From assembly GCF_019703515.2 (NCBI RefSeq), contig NC_059356.1, forward strand, positions 26,341,197 to 26,405,196: a stretch of DNA of 64,000 nucleotides, written 5' to 3'. The notes under the pieces were generated by a model, which did not search any database, was not told the origin of the DNA, and saw only the letters and a program-made list of their open reading frames with translations. Every line of letters starts with the position of its first letter. Position 1 is the stretch's first letter. Position numbers and translations under genes: made by a program. This stretch comes from Myxocyprinus asiaticus (lineage: Eukaryota; Chordata; Actinopteri; Cypriniformes; Catostomidae). Below, piece after piece: positions 47,531 to 61,470 of the stretch.

Positions 47531-49158
47531 CAGTGCATCAGGAAAGTATTCACAGTGCTTCACTTTTTCCACATTTTATGTTACAGCCTTATTCCAAAAT
47601 GGATTAAGTTCATTATTTTCCTAAAAATTCTACAAACAATACCCCATAATGACAATGTGAAAGAAGTTTGTTTGAAATTCTTTGCAAATTAATAAAAAAA
47701 AAAAAAATGAAAAAAAAAAAAAAACACACATACATAAGTATTCACAGCCTTTGCTCAATACTTTGTTGAAGCACCTTTGGCACCAGTTACAGCCTCAAGT
47801 CTTTTTGAGTATGATGCTACAAGCTTGGCACACCTATATTTGGGCAGTTTCTACCATTCTTCTTTGCAGGACCTCTCAAGCTCTATCAGGTTGGATGGGG
47901 AGCGTCGGTGCACAGCCATTTTCAGATCTCTCCAGAGATGTTCGATCGGGTTCAAGTCTGGGCACTGGCTGGGCCACTCAAGGACATTCACAGAGTTGTC
48001 CCGGAGCCACTCCTTTGTTATCTTGGCTGTGTGCTTAGGGTCGTTGTCCTGTTGGAAGATGAACCTTCGCCCCAGTCTGAGGTCCAGAGCGCTCTGGAGC
48101 AGGTTTTCATCAAGGATGTCTCTGTACATTGCTGCATTCATCTTTCCCTCGATCCTGACTAGTCTCCCAGTTCCTGCCACTGAAAAACATCCCCACAGCA
48201 TAATGCTGCCACCACCATGTTTCACTGTAGGGATGGTGTTGGCCAGGTGATGAGCAGTGCCTGGTTTCCTCCAGGCATGACGCTTGCCATTCAGGCCAAA
48301 GAGTTCAGTCTTTTCTTCTCATGGTCTGAGAGTCCTTTAGGTGCCTTTTGGCAAACACCAAGCGGGCTGTCATGTGCCTTTTACTGAGGAGTGGCTTCCG
48401 TCTGGCCACTCTACCATACAGGCCTGATTGGTGGCGTGCTGCAGAGATGGTTGTTCTTCTGGAAGGTTCTCCTCTCTCCACAGAGAAATGCTGGAGCTCT
48501 GTCAGAGTGACCATCGGGTTCTTGGTCACCTCCCTGACTAAGGCCCTTCTCCCCCTGATCGCTCAGTTTGGCCGGGTGGCCAGCTCTAGGAAGAGTCCTG
48601 GTGGTTCCAAACTACTTCCATTTACAGATGATGGAGGCCACTGTGCTCATTGGGACCTTCAATGCTGCAGAAATTTTTCTGTACCCTTCCCCAGATCTGT
48701 GCCTCGATACAATCCTGTCTCGGAGGTCTACAGACAATTCCTTGGACTTCATGGCTTGGTTTGTGCTCTGACATGCACTGTTAACTGTGGGAACTTATAT
48801 AGACAGATGTGTGCCTTTCCAAATCATGTCCAATTAACTGAATTTACCACAGGTGGACTCCAATCAAGTTGTAGAAACACCTCAAGGATGATCAGTGGAA
48901 ACAGGATGCACCTGAGCTCAATTTTGAGTGTCATGGCAAAGGCTGTGAATACTTATGTACATGTGTGTTTTTTTTTGTAAAAAAATTTTTAATCAATTTG
49001 CAAAGATTCCAAACAAACTTCTTTCACTTTGTCATTATGGGATATTGTTTGTAGAATTTTGAGGAAAATAATGAATTTAATCAATTTTGGAATAAGGCTG
49101 TAACATAGCAAAATGTGGAAAAAGTGAACTGTAAGTGCTTCAGGAATACTTGCATTCT
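47531..49158 (-). mobile_element. Tc1-like transposon with long terminal repeats, about 1.6 kb
   Basis: The left end CAGTGCATCAGGAAAGTATT after TA, and the interior TTCACTTTTTCCACATTTTA, ACAGCCTTATTCCAAAATGG and CCCCATAATGACAATGTGAA, have reverse complements at 49005-49150. This gives terminal inverted repeats of about 150-200 bp. The extreme right end is degraded (AAGTGCTTCAGGAATACTTG), so 49158 is approximate. Confidence 0.88.
47851..48780 (-). pseudogene. Tc1-like transposase (DD34E), broken
   Basis: 48225-47851 reads [20 protein letters not shown], then the second Asp in [13 protein letters not shown] and the Glu in [15 protein letters not shown], 34 residues apart. 48529-48305 gives TISAARHQSGLYGRVARRKP from the middle DNA-binding/linker part. 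Upstream remnants of the N-terminal helix-turn-helix lie to about 48780. The first catalytic Asp block near 48300 is shifted. Confidence 0.87.
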
Positions 49159-49734
49159 AATGCCTTTGTTTTTGTTTACATCAGAGATTATTTTAGTTAC
49201 TGAGATTACAACCTCAGCGGTTCTATCATAGGAGAGAGCGTAACGATCAGCGTACACCTACCTGTCGCAAAATTGTCCGTGTCTGTGTCTATTACAAAAC
49301 AGCAATTTTATCATAGTAAACTCCGCACAGAGATTACTCCAATAGGATTGTTTAGTGTAAAACATGTTGAAGATTAGCAGGCAGGTGGTTGATTCATTAA
49401 GTAATGAGCTGTTTCCTCACAAAAGCAGTTTTTTCAGCACACTGAAGCATCTCCTCCATAGACATCCATTAAAAAATAACAGCTTCTTGTTTTCTCGCCA
49501 GTGTACCACCACAGAATGTATATGGGACCGCCACGTTATGCTATTTTAAGCTAAGCTTGTAGGCTCCCCTATTAGAAGTGCTCTGATTTACGTAGTCCTG
49601 CAGTAAATTCATTTCACATGTTTACACTTAGTTTCAGAGTTTTCAGTGTTTCTCTGAAATACCCTACTCCTTTGTGGGATAAGGCTCTGCTGTTCTAAAA
49701 GGAATATTCTGGGTTAGTAACAACCTAATATTTG

Positions 49735-49771
<37 letters not shown>

Positions 49772-50406
49772 TGAAAATGTTGTGGGCACTGGCCAGTGAT
49801 CACAAGAAAGATGTTTCCGTTTTGTTGTCACAGATGTTTAAATGGCTTCACATCGCAGCTCCATATAGCATTAAAAACTCAGTAACTTTTTTGAGAAGTA
49901 TTTTGAGAGTTGACGTTAAAATAACCTTGTAATTACCCTGTAATTTATTTGAGGAGCTCAACTCCTCTTATTAAAGTCTTTCTTTGAAAACCGTTAATTT
50001 CCTGCACTGGATGTTTTTGAGGCCGCTTCAACAGTGGTTTCTCTTTCTTATTCTTGGAGTTTGACAAAATCTATAATTCATGAACACATTTTTCTTACCC
50101 AGGCAGCTGCGTGTTTGTCACACAGAATTTGTCAGGCTGTCAACTTTATCTCTCAGAAAGGCTTTGGCTGAAATTGAATTACTAGAGACTGAGGTGGTAA
50201 TGTCTTATTGCTACTCCCTCCCTGTGCCTACTTGCAACAGCTCCACCTACTGACTATGTGGTCTTTGCCATGAAATAAATATATTCCCCCAACTGGATAT
50301 AGAGGATAAACTTACCAATTATCTGATTAGTGCTCTTTGCCGTCTTCATGATTTATAACTTGGGCTCTAATGTATCTATATGTCACTTGTGTTTTGGTGT
50401 CTTTAG
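49159..50406. other. Septin intron, only a (TG)n tract recognised
   Basis: About 15 TG units lie at 49737-49766. No exon or element is recognised elsewhere. Confidence 0.5.
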
Positions 50407-50458
50407 TTGAGAATATTGCCCACTGCGAGTTTGCTTACCTGCGGGATCTCCTCATAAG
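50407..50458 (+). CDS. septin9: Septin-9 exon 8: VEN-HCEFAYLRDLLIR
   Basis: The acceptor is CTTTAG ending at 50406 and the donor is GTGAGT at 50459. The exon is only 52 bp. It encodes VENIAHCEFAYLRDLLI plus a split Arg codon, part of the septin unique element that forms the NC filament interface. The upstream 10-kb intron contains three Tc1-like elements, a SINE and an LTR. Confidence 0.95.
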
Positions 50459-50676
50459 GTGAGTTGTTTTAGTATTTATCAGTGGTCAAAGTTTTTTATT
50501 TTAGTCATAATTTTTTTCTTCACTGAAATGTCTTTTAGTCAATATTTCATCATATTAATAATTTTTTTTTTGTCCATTTTACTCTGACAAAAATGCCATA
50601 TTTCAGTCAACAAAAATAATATAATTATATTTAATCATCAAAATGTCACTCTTAACAGACTAAATTATTTTTTTAT

Positions 50677-50683
<7 letters not shown>

Positions 50684-50721
<38 letters not shown>
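50684..50721. repeat. (TA)n microsatellite
   Basis: About 19 TA units in the intron between exons 8 and 9. Confidence 0.95.
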
Positions 50722-50726
<5 letters not shown>

Positions 50727-51149
50727 CATTTTAGTTTATTAATGTATCAACTTACTGAAGACATTTTTAAAACCTGAGCTTCACTGTCTGTGCAGATGTA
50801 AGTTGTAAAAATACATTGTGGAAATACCTGATTAATTTCATTTATGAAAGTGATTAACCCAATAGTAAAGCATTGGGGCAATGCTAAGTTTGGCGGCGTT
50901 CAGCTCAAGCTCCTCAAGCAGGGCAATCCCCAAAATAATAGAACTGGATCATTTCAATCAATGATATTCAACAAGATTTTCCTTCTAAAAATATTGTTAG
51001 TGCATTGGTAGAATCTTGTGTTGTTGTTTGTTTCTCCATATTTTTGCGACAGCATGCTTGAATTAAAACCATTTAATAGTTTTTTGTCTCGTCATTGTAA
51101 TCATTAACAAAATCAAAAACACTTTGTGAATAAACTTTTTAAGTCTGAG

Positions 51150-51410
51150 ATTTAGAGCTGGGGTTAAGTACATTGTTTAATTTATAACTTGCGTTAAGTC
51201 TAAGATTGGGTTATAGCTTTGGTTGTCTAAGATTAGAGTTAGAATTAAAGCTGGGGTTAAGCCTAAAATTATAGTTACACCTAAGGGTCTAAAATTGTTT
51301 AGTGTAAAACTATTGGAGATGGGGTTAAGTGTAACATTAGATCTAATGCTAGGGTTAGGGATATGTTTAAGACTGGAGTTACAGCTATGGTAAGGGTTGA
51401 GTCTACAATC
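51150..51410. repeat. Degenerate GGGTTAAGTCTAA-type minisatellite
   Basis: Variants of GGGTTAAG, TAAGATT-GGGTTA and CTAGGGTTAGGG recur, ending about 45 bp before exon 9. Confidence 0.65.
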
Positions 51411-51453
51411 AAAATTCCCCATTCTAACTATCTAATTGGCTCATGTTCCACAG

Positions 51454-51586
51454 AACCCACATGCAAAATATTAAAGACATCACCAGCAGCATCCACTACG
51501 AGATGTACCGCGTCCGCCGGCTCAATGAGAACAATACTCAGGCCAACGGCCTTGGTGAGCACCACCCAGCTTCCCATGAAATCTAG
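51454..51586 (+). CDS. septin9: Septin-9 exon 9: C-terminal end of the septin core
   Basis: The acceptor is CCACAG ending at 51453. The exon encodes THMQNIKDITSSIHYEMYRV and then RRLNENNTQANGL. Two ends are possible. Read-through gives GEHHPASHEI and a TAG stop at 51584-51586. Alternatively a consensus donor GTGAGC at 51555 would splice (phase 1) to a last exon farther downstream. Mammalian SEPT9 ends a few residues after the same ANG segment, so both forms give a normal-length protein. No coiled coil follows, as expected for the SEPT3 subgroup. Confidence 0.9.
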
Positions 51587-52247
51587 CACCTCCACTCAAA
51601 CCCCTGGTTGGTCCCTTCTCTCAAATCCCCAACCCTGTATTCACCTTACACTCTGTTTCGCCCCCTTCAATCAGCCCTGTACTGAAGTGAAGAGGTCCAT
51701 CAAGAGAAGCACATAATGATTTTACCTCCCAGAAACTCCAGCACAGCACCGTTAAAACCTTTCACTCCTCTACACTTGTGCCTGAGACCCGGGGGCAAAG
51801 AGCTCTAGCTCACAAATAACACTCCCTTTGGCTGTTAAAGAGCTTCTCCATATACTGCATGTGTTTGACTTGGTCTGCTGATGCTTCAAGTGTGTGTTTG
51901 CATTGTTTGTTTTTTTTTTTTTTTGGTGGATGGTTCTAATTGGTCAAGCTGTGGAAAAGCTCTTTATGTGCAATATAGGGCCTGTTTGTCCCCTTTTTTT
52001 TTATTTATTTTTTTATCTCTGCTAATAGAAAAAAACAAAATATCTTAAACCAGCCTAAGCTGGATTGCTGGTCTAAGCTGGTTTAAGGCCATCTAGCTGC
52101 TCTCCCAGCCTGTCCAAGATAACTGGTTTAGTGTCCCAAAGCCCCTCTGTGAAACCAGAAAACAAGACCAGCTAAAACTAGCAAAACATGTTAGGCTGGT
52201 TTAAGCTGTTTTTAGCAGGGAGTTTTATAGGCATTTTCTCAAACACT

Positions 52248-52285
<38 letters not shown>

Positions 52286-53361
52286 ATTTAATATTTATGC
52301 TTAATTTTGAGGGAGATAGGCTAAGTCAGAGGCTAAGTCATCTTTTGAACCCAGAGCTCATGTGAGATATGACCTCATTATTTCCATTATGCATTATAAA
52401 TAATGTTCCATTAGTTCCAGCTGTCCCATTTAGATGGAGTTGTGTGTGGAGGCTAAAGGTTATCTGGTTTCTCTGCCTATAAAATGAATGCTAGAATGCC
52501 AATAGCACTTCAGAGAAACCAGATGTGCCATTGGTCTTGCAGTTGTTTTTTGTGTTCACATATGAATGAATGAATGAATGAATATGTGCAAACATTTACA
52601 GGAAAACAGACTCAGTGAACCCCTGGTGCCTTATAAAAAAATTGCAGTGAGTGGAATTACAGGTTTAGGATTTGTATTTGAAAGATTATCCAAACTGAAT
52701 AGTATTTATGTACATGAGATTAATTGAGATTGTGGTAATGATTCTTTACACCCTTGTTTCCCCATGTTCACACTCCAATACTCCTTGAATGGACCAATGG
52801 CTATGAACGTTGTTATTTATAACAGAATGTGATCTGGCCTATAGTTTGAATAGGAAGGAGAATTGCAATGCCTTTTGAGCTGATGGAAAGCACTCAAAAG
52901 AACTTTTGTCTGTATTTTGTTTTACATCATCACATCCCCTTGTTCTCGCCCACTCGTGCTGAATATGTGGAAATTTACACCATCTAGACCCCTTTGGTCA
53001 TTTGTTTCTCTTTGCTCAGAGGAAAAGGCCTACAGTTGAGAGAGTGTGTAATCAGTGCCAACATGTGTGCCTGACATTTTAAATATGCCTGCCATGTGTG
53101 ACGAGGAGCCACTTTTGAGAATGCCGAAATTCAAGGTGCTCAGGCTTTGTTCTTGTCTGCAAAACCCTTTATAATTGCTCATTGTTGGGGAAATATCTTT
53201 TTGTCCTGTGCTGTATATTCATAGAAATAATTTTTTTGTTTTGGTATTCAGAGTAACACAAATACATTTGATATCTTGTTATTTTAAAGAAATAAAGATT
53301 TAAATGATCATTTTGACTAAGTTATTAATTGACTCATGTCTAGATGTCGTAATTGCTCAAA
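51587..53361. other. Region after septin exon 9 (3' UTR or intron)
   Basis: 51587-51870 is less AT-rich than its surroundings and could be 3' UTR if the TAG at 51584 is used. I see no convincing polyadenylation signal in it. Poly-T lies at 51911 and 52249-52284, and four GAAT steps at about 52563. Confidence 0.45.
52045..52222. repeat. CTGGTTTA/AAACCAGC fold-back repeat
   Basis: AAACCAGCCTAAGCTGGATT at the start and TTAGGCTGGTTTAAGCTG near the end, with further CTGGTTTA and ACCAGCTAAAAC inside. It is a short imperfect inverted repeat that I associate with a dispersed fish family. Confidence 0.6.
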
Positions 53362-53454
53362 GCAAATAGTACTGGTAAGATTTGTTGATTTGACATTATC
53401 CCCATTACCACTCTACTGTATGAAACTAAATATCTGTGTGACACTTTCCATGTA

Positions 53455-55066
<1,612 letters not shown>

Positions 55067-55568
55067 TATGTGTTAAATTAAATTTTAATTAGGTTAAATT
55101 AAGGTGTTGCATTAAATTAAGTGCTTTTAAAGCCATAGAATTTTGTCATTAATTTGACATTTCCTAGAAATATACAGTATGGAAGTGACTCGTTTTTTAA
55201 AAGCTTAACCACGTTTTATTCGTTAATTATTTTGTTAACAAGGTTATTGCACTCTAATTACATCCAACATAGTAAATTGACTTTCACTTCAATTTCTGTC
55301 TGGATAAGATATCTCAGCTAGAATTCATACACTCTAAAGGACCACAGGATGGCGAAACATAGTCCTTGAATTCATTTTTTATTTCTTAACCATAATTCAT
55401 AAGTAACTTCACCCACCTGAAATGCATATGCGGGTCGAAATAGACCCAGGTGAAATCTAGATGCTTATTTTTTATAAAGCTACTTATTTTTTCATGGAAG
55501 ATTAACATGAAAACATTAATGTTATTAATAATTTACATTTTGATATATATATATTTATATATATTACA

Positions 55569-55902
55569 CAGCTCTGGAAAAAAATAAGAGACCACTGCAA
55601 AATTTTATTTATAGATATGTGTTTGAGTAAAATTAACATTTTTGTTTTGTTCTATAAAGTACTGACAACATTTCTCCCCAAATTCCAAATAAAAATATTG
55701 CAATTTAGAGCATTTATTTGCAGAAAATTACAGCTGGTCAAAATAACCAAAAAGATGCAGTGCTTTCAGACCTCGAATATTGTAAAGAAAACAAGTTCAT
55801 ATTCATTTTGAAACGACACAATACTGTTTTAACTTACCTATAAATAGTAAATCCAGAGAAACTGATAATTTTGCAGTGGTCTCTTAATTTTATCCAGAGC
55901 TG
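55569..55902. mobile_element. Tc1/mariner-type MITE, 334 bp
   Basis: Ends CAGCTCTGGAAAAAAATAAG then AGACCACTGCAAAATT, and AATTTTGCAGTGGTCTCTTA then CCAGAGCTG, are inverted repeats of about 36 bp. TA follows on the right; on the left it is changed to CA. Confidence 0.88.
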
Positions 55903-55904
55903 TA

Positions 55905-55905
55905 C

Positions 55906-55993
<88 letters not shown>

Positions 55994-56010
55994 CACACAC
56001 ACACACACAC
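55905..56010. repeat. (TG)n(TA)n(CA)n microsatellite
   Basis: TG, TA and CA blocks form an almost palindromic tract between two MITEs. Confidence 0.95.
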
Positions 56011-56493
56011 TCTACACTTGACTGAAATGTTTCTCATGATCTTAAACATCTTTTGATCTGAAGGTGTATGATTAAATGTTTGAAATTAGTTTTGTAGACA
56101 AAAATATAATTGTGCCAACATATTTATTTCATTATAAAACTAAAATGTAATAAAAAAATAAGTTTTTGAAATGGATGACTTGGACCAAGTAATAAAGAAG
56201 AGCAGCAAATAAGTGCCCAACATAGATGGGAACTCCTCCAATACTGTTTAAAATGCATCCCAGGGTGATACCTCAAGAAGTTGGTTGAGAAAATGGGTCC
56301 AAAGGGTGACTACTTTGAAGATGCTGAAATATAACACAGTTTTGATTTTTTTTTTTTTGGGATTTTTAGTCACAACATAATTCCCATAGTTCCATTTATG
56401 TTATTACATAGTTTTGATGACTTTTATTCTAAAATGTGAAAAAAAAAAAAAAAGAAATTATAATAAGTGTTTAAAAAATTGATTAGTAGTGTA
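56011..56493. mobile_element. ACCGGTCAAAAGTTT-type MITE, copy 1 (ends degraded)
   Basis: The body matches 62821-63350 over nearly its whole length: GACTGAAATGTTTCTCATGA, AGTGCCCAACATAGATGGGA, CCCAGGGTGATACCTCAAGA. The left end has lost about 12 bp of the terminal repeat and the right end (GATTAGTAGTGTATA) is mutated. Confidence 0.82.
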
Positions 56494-56499
56494 TATAGA

Positions 56500-57092
56500 T
56501 ACTGTATATCCTGAAGCTTGCAGATGACACCACGGTCATTGGCCTCATCCATGACAGTGACGAGTCTGCATACAGATGGGAGGTTGATTAGCTGGCTGGC
56601 TGGTGCGGTCACAACAACCTTGAGCTGAACACGCTCAAAACAGTGGAGATGATAGTGGACATCAGTGAGGAAACGTGCAGGTAGAATCACTATGACCCCA
56701 CACACCCTGCCCACTCCCTCTTTGAACTGTTGCCCTCTGGCCGGCGCTACAGAGCATTGAGTGCCAAGACATCCAGGCACAAGAACAGTTTTTATCCTCA
56801 GGCCATTCTCCCCCATAGTGCAATAATGTAAATACATATCTCATGTACATATGTAAATTCACATATTTAATTCAATAACTGTACATACCTCTACCTTGCA
56901 TATACATTACCACGTACACATGGACATGCGCCATTTTGTTATTTGTCCTATTATTTGTATATCTATTTATACTCTTACCTTGTTTTATATTCTGTCTAAC
57001 TATAATTTTCTGTGTGCACTTGTTTTTCCTATCACCAAAATAAATTCCTTGTGTACGTGAGAACACTTGGCAATAAAGCTCATTCTGATTTT
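56500..57092 (+). mobile_element. 3' end of a non-LTR retrotransposon (Rex1/CR1-L2-like)
   Basis: A + strand fragment of reverse transcriptase reads LKLADDTTVIGLIHDSDESA and, after a stop, NNLELNTLKTVEMIVD. After a deletion, a C-terminal piece (ELLPSGRRYRALSAKTSRHK) follows. The 3' tail ends AACACTTGGCAATAAAGCTC then ATTCTGATTTTGATTT, the typical terminus of such fish LINEs. It is 5'-truncated with several stops. Confidence 0.8.
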
Positions 57093-57097
57093 GATTT

Positions 57098-57100
<3 letters not shown>

Positions 57101-57170
<70 letters not shown>
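57101..57170. repeat. (TA)n microsatellite at the LINE tail
   Basis: About 35 TA units immediately after the LINE terminus, probably seeded by its tail. Confidence 0.95.
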
Positions 57171-57173
<3 letters not shown>

Positions 57174-58735
57174 CACACATTGAAAATGAAGTAGGAGTTT
57201 TGGGTGACAGTGTAAAAAAATGCTTTATAACAGAAATATGGGTAGTTTCCATGTTTGGTGGTACAATATAAAATGTCAAACCTAGCCATACAAACACACA
57301 TTTTAGTACAATAGACAAGGATAGTCTTTTTTTTATTTTTTTATTTTGCGCCATATTAGTCTGTGTAGCTTTGTTGTCTGGGGTTGTGAGGCATACTTGA
57401 ATAAAGAAAAATGTCAGGTTTAAACACCACTGTGCCCTTGCTGTGAACTAGGCATCTAACCTAGTTCTAATTCAACTAAGTATTAAACACGTCAGTTTAC
57501 ATGGTCAAAGACAGTTTTATTGAGGAATTCCTGGAGTGACAGATTAGAAAACTAACCAATTCATGTTAAAAATATAGTTAAGAAGTAGACGGTCATGCAA
57601 TTTTTGACCCACATTCTATGCATTCTAGGGTTCATTTTTAGAAACGCTCTCTTTTTCACCAAATCCATTCTACTCTTCTGCACAGAGTTGAACCTAAATC
57701 TTATTATTTGGAAATCTCTAAAAGGCATCTGACATTGCTTTTAATAAAATGCATACATTACATCAATTTCAACAGGTACAGTACTAGGCATTGTAGGCAT
57801 TTAAACTGAACATTTAGACTTAACCGCTTCCATGATTGAAGTCTTTCATAGAACAAATCACTACTATAAAGCACCTGCTAGGAGTAACAGTACTTGACAC
57901 ATATATAAGGTTTTCTTTTTATTTGGATATAATTTCTGTGTCTCTTCCTCACCTTTACAGAAACAGTTGGCTCCCTACTTTGCCCGCCCCCTGTCTTTTC
58001 ACCTGCCCAGCCCACAAAACTCTTTCCCACATTCCTTCTCTCATGCAGCCCATGGATACATTGAGACAGTGAGGCATCTGGTACCTACTACGCTCTGTTT
58101 GCACTCCCTCCTTGCTGCGGTGCCACTGTTGCATGTTGCTGTAATTAAATTAATTTGCCATTTGAATGAGCTTAGTTTGTCTCTTCGTGAAGATGAGAGG
58201 GCCCTCGGAGTGCACTTTCGAGTGGGCAAAGCCCTGCTGTCTACAAAGCACTAAACTCTAAAGGTGGCATATTTATTTTGCCCCTGAGGACTAGTTCCTG
58301 TCTCACAGTGTATGTTCGTACTCTGCATGAGTTTGTATTTGTTGTCACTCTAATTATATGCTGTCCTGTCTCATCTACAGTTTGGGAATATTAAATCTCC
58401 TAAGTGACTGCCGGCTGTCATCTGACCAGCTCTGGAAGTCGCGTATGGGATATTTAGTCTGTTCTGTATGTCTGTGTGTTTTGTTAGTTTGTTTGATTAA
58501 TTATGGGGACTGTGGGAAAGAGCATCAGTCATGCTGTACACAGCTTTTCATTACATTAGGGAGGGCGCTGGGAGGCGACATTTGTTTGGACCACATTAAT
58601 GAACCTCAGCACACAAACTGCATCGTAAATGCTCTTTGCTTTGATGTATTTGCACTAACTGAGACTAATCATGCAAATACCAAATGTATAGAGTATGTAG
58701 AGGGGGTATGGTTAATGTTATGTCGTTATCTAGAG
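57171..58735. other. Non-coding, nothing recognised
   Basis: No terminal repeats or coding exons are recognised. The frames at 57967-58254 and 58358-58816 have no recognisable domain. Confidence 0.5.
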
Positions 58736-59757
58736 CAGGGGTTTTCAAACCAAGCAGAACATTTCAGAGAAAATGGGTGGAAAAATGTAAAAAAAGTAAA
58801 CATTTACAAAGTTTGACAGTAGAAAGCAGACGAAAACAGTAATAAATACATAACTCTAATAGTGGGTAGAAAAAAGATCCTTAAAGCTGAAATATGTCAT
58901 TTCTGCGCCACCAAATGGAATTGCAAAAAACTAAAATGTTTTCTGAATCAGCCCCTTGCCTACCATTGGTCAAACAAAGAGAAAGCCCCGCCCCCAACTC
59001 ATGCTAATGGTTGAGTAACGATGCTGGGGCAGTTTCGAGCAGGTCAGTCAAAACAAACAGAGGAATTTTCATAGTGCCACAGAGACACAGTGTTTACAGT
59101 TTCTGAGAAAATTAACCTATGCATGGCTTACTAATAGTTGTCTCTGCATATTAAGCTGGGATAGGAGAAGGCATTTTAACACAGGAAAAAGTTACATACT
59201 TCAGCTTTAAAGGAAAAGGTCACCCAAAAAATCTAATTTGATTTTGTAAAAAAAAAAAAAAAAAATGTCATGTCTCTTCAAACCCATATGACTTTCTTGC
59301 CACTATGGAACACAAAAGGTGATTTTTAAAAAAAAAAAAATGTTTTTTTTTTTTTATGTCTTCACAGGGTTTATTTGCCATAATGTATATGTGAATGGTC
59401 TGTTAAGCTTAAAAAAGGACCAAAATGGCCATAAAATCACAGTAAAAGTAATCAATACGTCTAATGCACTATATTCCAATTCTTTTGAAATTATGTGATC
59501 AGTTTGCTGGAATAACAGAACAAAATTCAAAAAATTATTTACTCTGAAATCTTTTCACTTTAAGTTCAGTGTTTTTGTTATTTAATTTAGCAAAGCCATG
59601 TTTTCTTTACCACACTTCCTAATTTTCTCATATAATATAAATGGGTCTTTGTACATGAAAATATAAAGCTACCTTTATACTTCAAGATATGGGGTCCTTT
59701 GCAGGGGGATCATCATATTTGGGGGTCCTTGGCATCAAAAAGTTTGAAAACCCCCTA
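58736..59757. mobile_element. hAT-like element interrupted by a MITE
   Basis: Ends CAGGGGTTTTCAAAC and GTTTGAAAACCCCCTAG are inverted repeats. I cannot confirm the 8-bp target duplication. A second element sits at 58881-59210, and a fragment of the dispersed cyprinid repeat (GGTCACCCAAAAAATCTAAT) at 59218-59400. Confidence 0.65.
58881..59210. mobile_element. TTAAAGCTGAA-ended MITE, 330 bp
   Basis: TTAAAGCTGAAATATGTCAT at the left and GTTACATACTTCAGCTTTAA at the right are inverted repeats. The TTAAAG termini resemble those of the elements at 23245 and 32315, although the bodies differ. Confidence 0.8.
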
Positions 59758-60024
59758 GTGAGACGCAACCTTAAAATGGGATACAGGTCTATCGGGTTCT
59801 GGACAGGGAAAAGCTAATTCTAAAATTAAATAATAAACTGCAATTTACCGTATAGACTTTCATAGGATGGCAAAATAAATAGTTTTTAAACTTTAAAAAA
59901 GGAGGGAAAAGGTTTCCTTGTACAGTATCTTTGGTTGTCAACATCAATAATTTTGCATTTTGGTGGGCTTATGCAATTATAGGTGATGTTAATACATTTA
60001 TTTTACGATCATTTTTGTTTACAT

Positions 60025-60480
60025 TATGACCTTAGGATTTGTTGATTTCACATACTGTCCCTATTTCTGCTTTACTCTATGAAATTATATTTTTGTGCAA
60101 CGCTTTCCATCTACTGTTAAATTAAGTTTTTAACTAGGATAAATTAAGGTGACATGTGCTTTCATTAAAGCCATATAATATTGACACTCGTTAGCAAGTA
60201 TCCTAGAAATATATGAAAATCATTCTTTAAAAAAAAAAAAAAAACGTACCCATGTCTGTTATATTTTTATTATTTTATTAACAAAGTTATTGCACGGCAA
60301 TTACATTATAGATAATAATTTGACTTTCAGCACTATTTCAGTCTGGATCAGAAATGAAGAAATGGCTCTTTAACCAACATGATCGTGGTACTTCAGTTAA
60401 CAAATTTCTAACAGTCTAAAGGCCCTATACGAATGAGTGTGAACCATAGTGCTTGAACCAAAATACATGTTCATTTTTGT
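60025..60480 (+). repeat. Duplicated segment, empty-site copy
   Basis: Partner of 53375-55400 without the Tc1-like element. The insertion point corresponds to CTTTCCATCTACTGTTAAAT near 60102-60121, which contains one TA. Confidence 0.8.
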
Positions 60481-61194
60481 TTGTGTACAATACACAATTC
60501 TGGTACTGTGTCGGCTCACCACTTGATGTCCAAGGTAAAATCTCGGTCCTGGAGAAAACAAAACAGTTATCAAGAACTGCTGTGTGGTGTAGATATATTG
60601 TATGGCATTAACCCATGTCCAACTCTCCTCCTCCATTTTTTTTGTTCACAATAATCATCATCTGCCAGAACTGTCTTTGACAAAACCTTCATAGTAATTA
60701 GCAACATTCTCCAACATCTAATTCTCACCCCACCTCTTTGATCTGCATATATTTGCTGCTTTAAGACTCATGTGTTAACAAGGATGGCTTATTTAAAAGC
60801 CCTTTTTTAGTACCCCACTGTAATTAGACACATTACCTGCCATTTTGTTTAATATTAATGATCAGAGCTGGCATGGATGCAGGCACCTGCTGTCATGCTC
60901 CACCAAGCCCCTTGATTACCTCAGCAGGCATCTGTGCAATTTGTTTCAGATTTGTTTGTTTTTTTCCTCCTCTCTATCATTTCATTTTTCTATTTTTGTT
61001 TTCCACTTTTGCCTCTACCTTGCCACCCTGCTCTGTATCCCTCTCCCTGTGCTTCATATGTCAGATGTTCTGTCTTCTTCTCTGTCTGCTGGCTCAGTGC
61101 CAGGCTCTCAGACATGCAGGGGAGGGGTGGCGGCTTCAGCCAAATTATACTGGGCTTGATTAGGAGGCAGCTGCAAATTCAGTTAAATATGGTG

Positions 61195-61470
61195 TGGTGG
61201 GGTCATCCTCATGTCGTATTTCTTTGTTCCATGTAACACAAAAGGAGATGTTAACAGAATGTTAGGCACTGACAGCCTTAGTCATCATTCACTTTCATTG
61301 TATGGAAAAAAGATTCAAAGAAAGTGAATGGTTACTGAGGGTAACATTCTTCTTAACATTTCCTTTTGCGTTTCACGGAACAAAGAAATTAATGCATATT
61401 TGGAATGACATGAGGTTGATTATTAAATTGACAGAATTTTCATTTTTTGGGTTAACCATCACTTTAAGAT
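61195..61470. repeat. Dispersed cyprinid repeat, fold-back copy 3
   Basis: GTCATCCTCATGTCGTATTT and TTGGAATGACATGAGGTTGA, with TTTCTTTGTTCC and GGAACAAAGAAA, are in inverted order. The right end TTTTCATTTTTTGGGTTAAC matches the family end. Confidence 0.65.

Noticed and set aside
48348..48980. 210-codon + strand open frame
   Set aside because: Antisense shadow of the N-terminal part of the Tc1-like transposase in 47531-49158.
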